From Anaerohalosphaera lusitana (lineage in GTDB: Bacteria; Planctomycetota; Phycisphaerae; Sedimentisphaerales; Anaerohalosphaeraceae), in contig NZ_CP019791.1 of assembly GCF_002007645.1 (NCBI RefSeq), forward strand, positions 372,001-436,000: a stretch of 64,000 nucleotides of DNA, given 5' to 3'. The notes beneath the pieces were generated by a model that made no database searches, was not told the origin of the DNA, and worked only from the letters and a program-made list of their open reading frames with translations. Below are positions 60,916-64,000 of this stretch, one piece after another (positions within the stretch are counted from its first letter, which is position 1; each line of letters opens with the position of its first letter). Made by a program: the position numbers and the translations under genes.

Positions 60916-63180
60916 TTAGTCGCGGATGCCCAGTTTGTTTGCTATGGTTTTTGTGTCGTGCTGTGCGAGGAGTTCTTTTGCGAGTTGGCGGGCGTGGGTG
61001 AGGTCGGTGTTTTCGATGGCCTGCTGTACGCGGGGGACGTAGACGGGGTCGACGCTCAGGCCTCGCAGACCTATGCCGAGCAGGAAGGGGATGTAGTGTG
61101 GGTTGTGGGCCATGTCGCCGCAGAGGGAGACGGACTTTTTGTGTTCGGTTGCGACTTTTACGACGTGGTGGATGCTGCGCAGTACGGCGGGGTGGTGCGG
61201 CAGGTAGAAGTTCGAGACGGTTTCGTTGGTGCGGTCGACTGCGAGCATGAACTGGACGAGGTCGTTGGTGCCGATGGAGAAGAAGTCGGCGTGCTGGACG
61301 AATTCTTCCATGAGATGGACGACGGAGGGGAGTTCGACCATGATGCCGAGTTTTGGGTTTTCGTTATGCGGGACGTTTTCGCTGGTCATGATCTCGCTGG
61401 TTGTGCGGACGATCTGTTTGGCCTGGAGGAACTCGTCGATCGAGGAGATCATGGGGAACATGATGTGCAGGTTGGCGTTCTTGCCGGCGCGGAGTATGGC
61501 GCGGATCTGTTTTACGAAGACTCTCTGGTTCTGCAGGGAGAAGCGGATGCTGCGCATGCCCATGGTGGGGTTCTGTTCGTGGACGTCCTGGTAGTAGGAG
61601 AGTATTTTGTCTCCGCCGATGTCGAGGGTTCGGAAGACGACGGGTTTTTTGCGCATGGCGCGGACGAGCTTGCGGTAGCCGATGTATTGTTCCTGCTCGG
61701 AGGGGAAGTCGGAGCGGATGATGAAGGGGAACTCGGTGCGGTATAGGCCCACGCCTGAGCAGTGCATTTTGCGTGCGGTTTCGAGGTCGTTCAGCAGGTT
61801 GATGTTGGCGAAGAGGCGGATGCGGGTTTTGTCTTTTGTGTAGATCCGCTGCTTTGCCGGGGGATGATCCTCGGGGTGGGCGAGCTGCTCTTCTTTGCGT
61901 TTGTGGAAGCTTTCGACGATGTCCCCGGCGGGGTTGATGTAGACGTTGCCGGTGTCGGCGTCGACGAGGATTGGGGTGCTGTGTTTTATGTCGAGCAGGG
62001 CGCGTTCTTTGGCGATGACCATTGGGATCTGCAGCGAGCGGGCGAGTACGGCGAGGTGGGAGGTTACGCCGCCGGAGACGAGGACGACGCCCTGGACGTT
62101 CTGGGATGACATCTGCAGGAGGTCGGAGGGGAAGAGTTCGCGGGCGATGACGATCTCGTTGCCGTAGTCGGCGAGGCATTCGAATTCGCCGTCGAGGTTT
62201 CCCATGAGGCGGACGATGAGGTCCTCGATGTCCTGGACCTTTTCGCGGACGTAGGTGTGGCCGGAGACGGCGAAGATGTCCATGTACTGGTTGGCGACGT
62301 CGAGGATCGCGCGGGGCGGGTTGGTGCCCTGCTCGATACGTTTTCGCATGGTGCCGACGAATTCATTGTCCTTGAGGATGAGCAGGTGCGAGGCGAAGAT
62401 CAGCGAGGCTGCGTCGGAGAGTTTTTCTTCTACGCGGCGCTGCAGTTCGTGGAGCTGCCTGGTTGTTTCTTCTATTGCTTCGTCGAACTGGGCGATGGTG
62501 TAATGATTCGGGAATCTTTTTTTGTTCAGCGAGCTGAAGGTTTTTTCGCGGTCGAGGATGTGAGCCTGTGAGAAGGCGAAACCCTGGGAGGCGGGTTTGC
62601 CGCGTACGAAGCTGAGGTTCTCGGCAGCGGATCGGGACCTGGCTTCTTCGGCCTGGGCAGCGGGCGAGTGGATGGCCATGATGAATTTTGCGTTTTCGAT
62701 GATGTTGGCCAACTGGGATGCGACGGCTTTGAGTGCGAGGACATCGCCTTCGTTGAATCGGCGGCGTTTTTTTCGCTGAACGACGAGGACGCCGATGCGG
62801 GAGATGCCGCGGGTGATGGGTACGGCGAGGAAGTTTTCGAATGGTTCTTCGCCGCAGCCTACGAATAGTTTGTAGTCGGGTTCTTTACTGGCCTTGGTGA
62901 CGCAGATGGTGCGGAGTTCCTGGAGGGATTTTCCGGTGAGGCCTTCGCCGAGTTTCATGCCGATGTGGTCTATGGAATCCTGGCTGAGCCCCTCGGTCGC
63001 CTTGAGGGTGAGTTGGTCGGTATCGTCGTCGTAGAGGTAAATCGAGCAGACGTCGGATTTCATGTGCTGGGTGACCATGACGACGATGCGCTGGAGGAAG
63101 TTTTCCACGCTTACGCTGTCGCGGAAGAGGTGGTTCAGTTCGCTAATGTCACAAAGTAATTTAATCCTGTCCATCTGCAT
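60916..63180 (-). CDS. ptsP: GAF-domain PEP-protein phosphotransferase
   Basis: 754 residues. A GAF domain (about 15-165) contains CSIYLYDDDTDQLTLKATEG and NFLAVPITRGISRIGVLVVQ. The EI part follows: phospho-His in LVSGGVTSHLAVLARSLQIP, LYRTEFPFIIRSDFPSEQEQ, FRTLDIGGDKILSYYQ, and the C-terminal FFSIGTNDLVQFMLAVDR and SLCGDMAHNP. It transfers phosphate from phosphoenolpyruvate to an HPr-type carrier in the nitrogen-related or regulatory phosphotransfer chain. No HPr or EII gene is near. Confidence 0.92.
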   Translation of the reverse strand: MQMDRIKLLCDISELNHLFRDSVSVENFLQRIVVMVTQHMKSDVCSIYLYDDDTDQLTLKATEGLSQDSIDHIGMKLGEGLTGKSLQELRTICVTKASKEPDYKLFVGCGEEPFENFLAVPITRGISRIGVLVVQRKKRRRFNEGDVLALKAVASQLANIIENAKFIMAIHSPAAQAEEARSRSAAENLSFVRGKPASQGFAFSQAHILDREKTFSSLNKKRFPNHYTIAQFDEAIEETTRQLHELQRRVEEKLSDAASLIFASHLLILKDNEFVGTMRKRIEQGTNPPRAILDVANQYMDIFAVSGHTYVREKVQDIEDLIVRLMGNLDGEFECLADYGNEIVIARELFPSDLLQMSSQNVQGVVLVSGGVTSHLAVLARSLQIPMVIAKERALLDIKHSTPILVDADTGNVYINPAGDIVESFHKRKEEQLAHPEDHPPAKQRIYTKDKTRIRLFANINLLNDLETARKMHCSGVGLYRTEFPFIIRSDFPSEQEQYIGYRKLVRAMRKKPVVFRTLDIGGDKILSYYQDVHEQNPTMGMRSIRFSLQNQRVFVKQIRAILRAGKNANLHIMFPMISSIDEFLQAKQIVRTTSEIMTSENVPHNENPKLGIMVELPSVVHLMEEFVQHADFFSIGTNDLVQFMLAVDRTNETVSNFYLPHHPAVLRSIHHVVKVATEHKKSVSLCGDMAHNPHYIPFLLGIGLRGLSVDPVYVPRVQQAIENTDLTHARQLAKELLAQHDTKTIANKLGIRD

Positions 63181-63241
63181 TCCTTAAGGCGGATACAACG
63201 GTCTATCATCAGTTGTACGCCGCGGGTTGTGCGACAGTTCG

Positions 63242-63511
63242 TCATGAAGCCCGGAGCTGGTCGAGACGTTTGTTTCGCAAATATAGCATTATATCGGCAA
63301 AAACAAGTAGAGCATTTAGTGCATATAGGTATATGACCCCATCGAAATTGAAATAAACTTTGTGAAAAAAGCCCGCGATGTAGCCTGTGCAGATTATGAT
63401 CATGAATGCGAGGCTCTTGCCGGCGGCGGTGCGGGATACCCAGGAGCGGTATACGGATACCGGCCATGCGGAGCCGAAACATACGAGCATTGCAATTTCG
63501 AGTGGACTCAT
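63242..63511 (-). CDS. Small membrane protein, SemiSWEET/PQ-loop-like
   Basis: 89 residues with three predicted membrane helices: MLVCFGSAWPVSVYRSW, then FMIIICTGYIAGFFHKVYF and VIYLYALNALLVFADIMLYL. Length, three-helix layout and the WP near the first helix with KS near the second recall SemiSWEET or PQ-loop transporters, which work as dimers. The match is by shape and I am not certain. Next to ptsP on the same strand. Confidence 0.5.
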   Translation of the reverse strand: MSPLEIAMLVCFGSAWPVSVYRSWVSRTAAGKSLAFMIIICTGYIAGFFHKVYFNFDGVIYLYALNALLVFADIMLYLRNKRLDQLRAS

Positions 63512-63632
63512 GGATTTACTTTTTAGAGATTAAGGGCAAAGCAGTTGATCCGCGCGTGTCTGGAGCCTTGCTGATGCGCCTGCGAACGGACCAACTATTT
63601 TTCTGTCTATTATGTGTCGGGCAGAGGTTCGG

Positions 63633-64000
63633 TCACTCTGTGATGCCGAGGTCCTCTTTTGTCATGATCGAGTCAAAGTCGAAGCCGGCGTCGGTGATGT
63701 TTTCGCGAGCGCCCTGCTTGCGGTCGATGACGGAGACGATCTTTTTGACTTTTGCACCTGCGTCGGTGATTATTTTGGCGGCTTCGCAGACCTGGCCACC
63801 GGTAGTGGCGATGTCTTCGACGAGCAGTACGACGTCGGTTTCTTTGAGGACGCCTTCGACCATTTTGCTGGTGCCGTAGTCTTTTTTGCTGTTTCGAACG
63901 ATGATCCAGGGTTTTTCGGCCTGCATCGCGGTGGCTGCTGCGAGTGCGACGCCTCCGAGTTCGGCACCGGCAATGAGGGTTACGTCGTCGGTGACGTATT
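63633..64000 (-). CDS. pyrE: Orotate phosphoribosyltransferase, partial at window edge
   Basis: The frame runs off the window end; about 122 residues are seen. IAGAELGGVALAAATA is followed by IIVRNSKKDYGTSKM (the catalytic-loop region) and the PRPP-binding signature VVLLVEDIATTGGQVCEAAK. The C-terminal half continues VSVIDRKQGARENITD to the stop. It makes orotidine 5'-phosphate from orotate and PRPP in pyrimidine synthesis. The start and N-terminal domain are outside the window. Confidence 0.88.
   Translation of the reverse strand, partial: YVTDDVTLIAGAELGGVALAAATAMQAEKPWIIVRNSKKDYGTSKMVEGVLKETDVVLLVEDIATTGGQVCEAAKIITDAGAKVKKIVSVIDRKQGARENITDAGFDFDSIMTKEDLGITE

Overview
The window looks like a piece of a Planctomycetota (Phycisphaerae / Sedimentisphaerales-like) chromosome. 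This is inferred from gene content: exported carbohydrate-active enzymes (sialidase, GH27 alpha-galactosidase, a GH43-like/GH29/CBM32 fusion), a Cys-type sulfatase, a dockerin-like tail on a subtilase, a corrinoid methanol methyltransferase, and an ordinary set of bacterial housekeeping genes. Most genes are GC-rich. Several accessory blocks are clearly AT-richer: about 16.4-17.5, 19.5-21.4, 28.1-29.8, 34.8-35.6, 40.5-41.2, 47-51.4 and 55.5-59.5 kb.

Layout. 1-10.6 kb: repeat-rich spacers, small membrane proteins, an orphan MtaB, an HD phosphohydrolase, a broken glycosidase remnant, a sialidase, a cupin, a LOG-family protein and a PAS histidine kinase. 10.7-22.3 kb: tandem PLDc_N membrane proteins, an OmpA lipoprotein, an acidic/poly-Lys HTH membrane protein, an alpha/beta hydrolase, an Rhs core with a caspase-like tip plus a putative partner and a broken second Rhs core, a cysteine desulfidase-like protein, a membrane-protein gene cut by an intact IS630 element, and nth. 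22.6-28.1 kb: a co-directional housekeeping run pheA-tpiA-secG-yicC-gmk-rpoZ-coaC-coaB. 28.1-33.1 kb (minus strand): a PIN-like / XRE-ImmA pair, ribD, ligA. 33.3-45.3 kb: subtilase, sulfatase, glycosidases, trmO, a tandem triplet of paralogous membrane proteins, class I fumarase alpha. 45.6-51.4 kb: exported proteins of unknown role and a TIR-STAND NTPase. 51.6-54.5 kb: ribE-pdxA-rsmA. 55.7-59.5 kb: a HigB-HigA-SecB-like toxin/antitoxin/chaperone operon and a DUF4238 gene split by an IS3 (IS407-type) element. 59.6-64 kb: HNH nuclease, ptsP, a small SemiSWEET-like protein and the start-less end of pyrE.

The strongest observations are: (1) a complete TAC (toxin-antitoxin-SecB-like chaperone) operon; (2) a TIR-STAND immune-type NTPase in an AT-rich patch; (3) an Rhs tip with a His/Cys clan-CD-like motif pair followed by an overlapping membrane partner gene and a decayed second Rhs core; (4) two insertion sequences whose target duplications (TA and GAAG) can be read directly and whose removal restores one open frame in each interrupted gene; (5) an abrupt strand-composition switch at about 10.68 kb and 53.4 kb, suggesting that the roughly 43 kb between them is inverted relative to its surroundings; and (6) dispersed hairpin repeat families with changing but still complementary arms, one abutting a truncated glycosidase remnant. 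No rRNA, tRNA or CRISPR array was recognised by eye.
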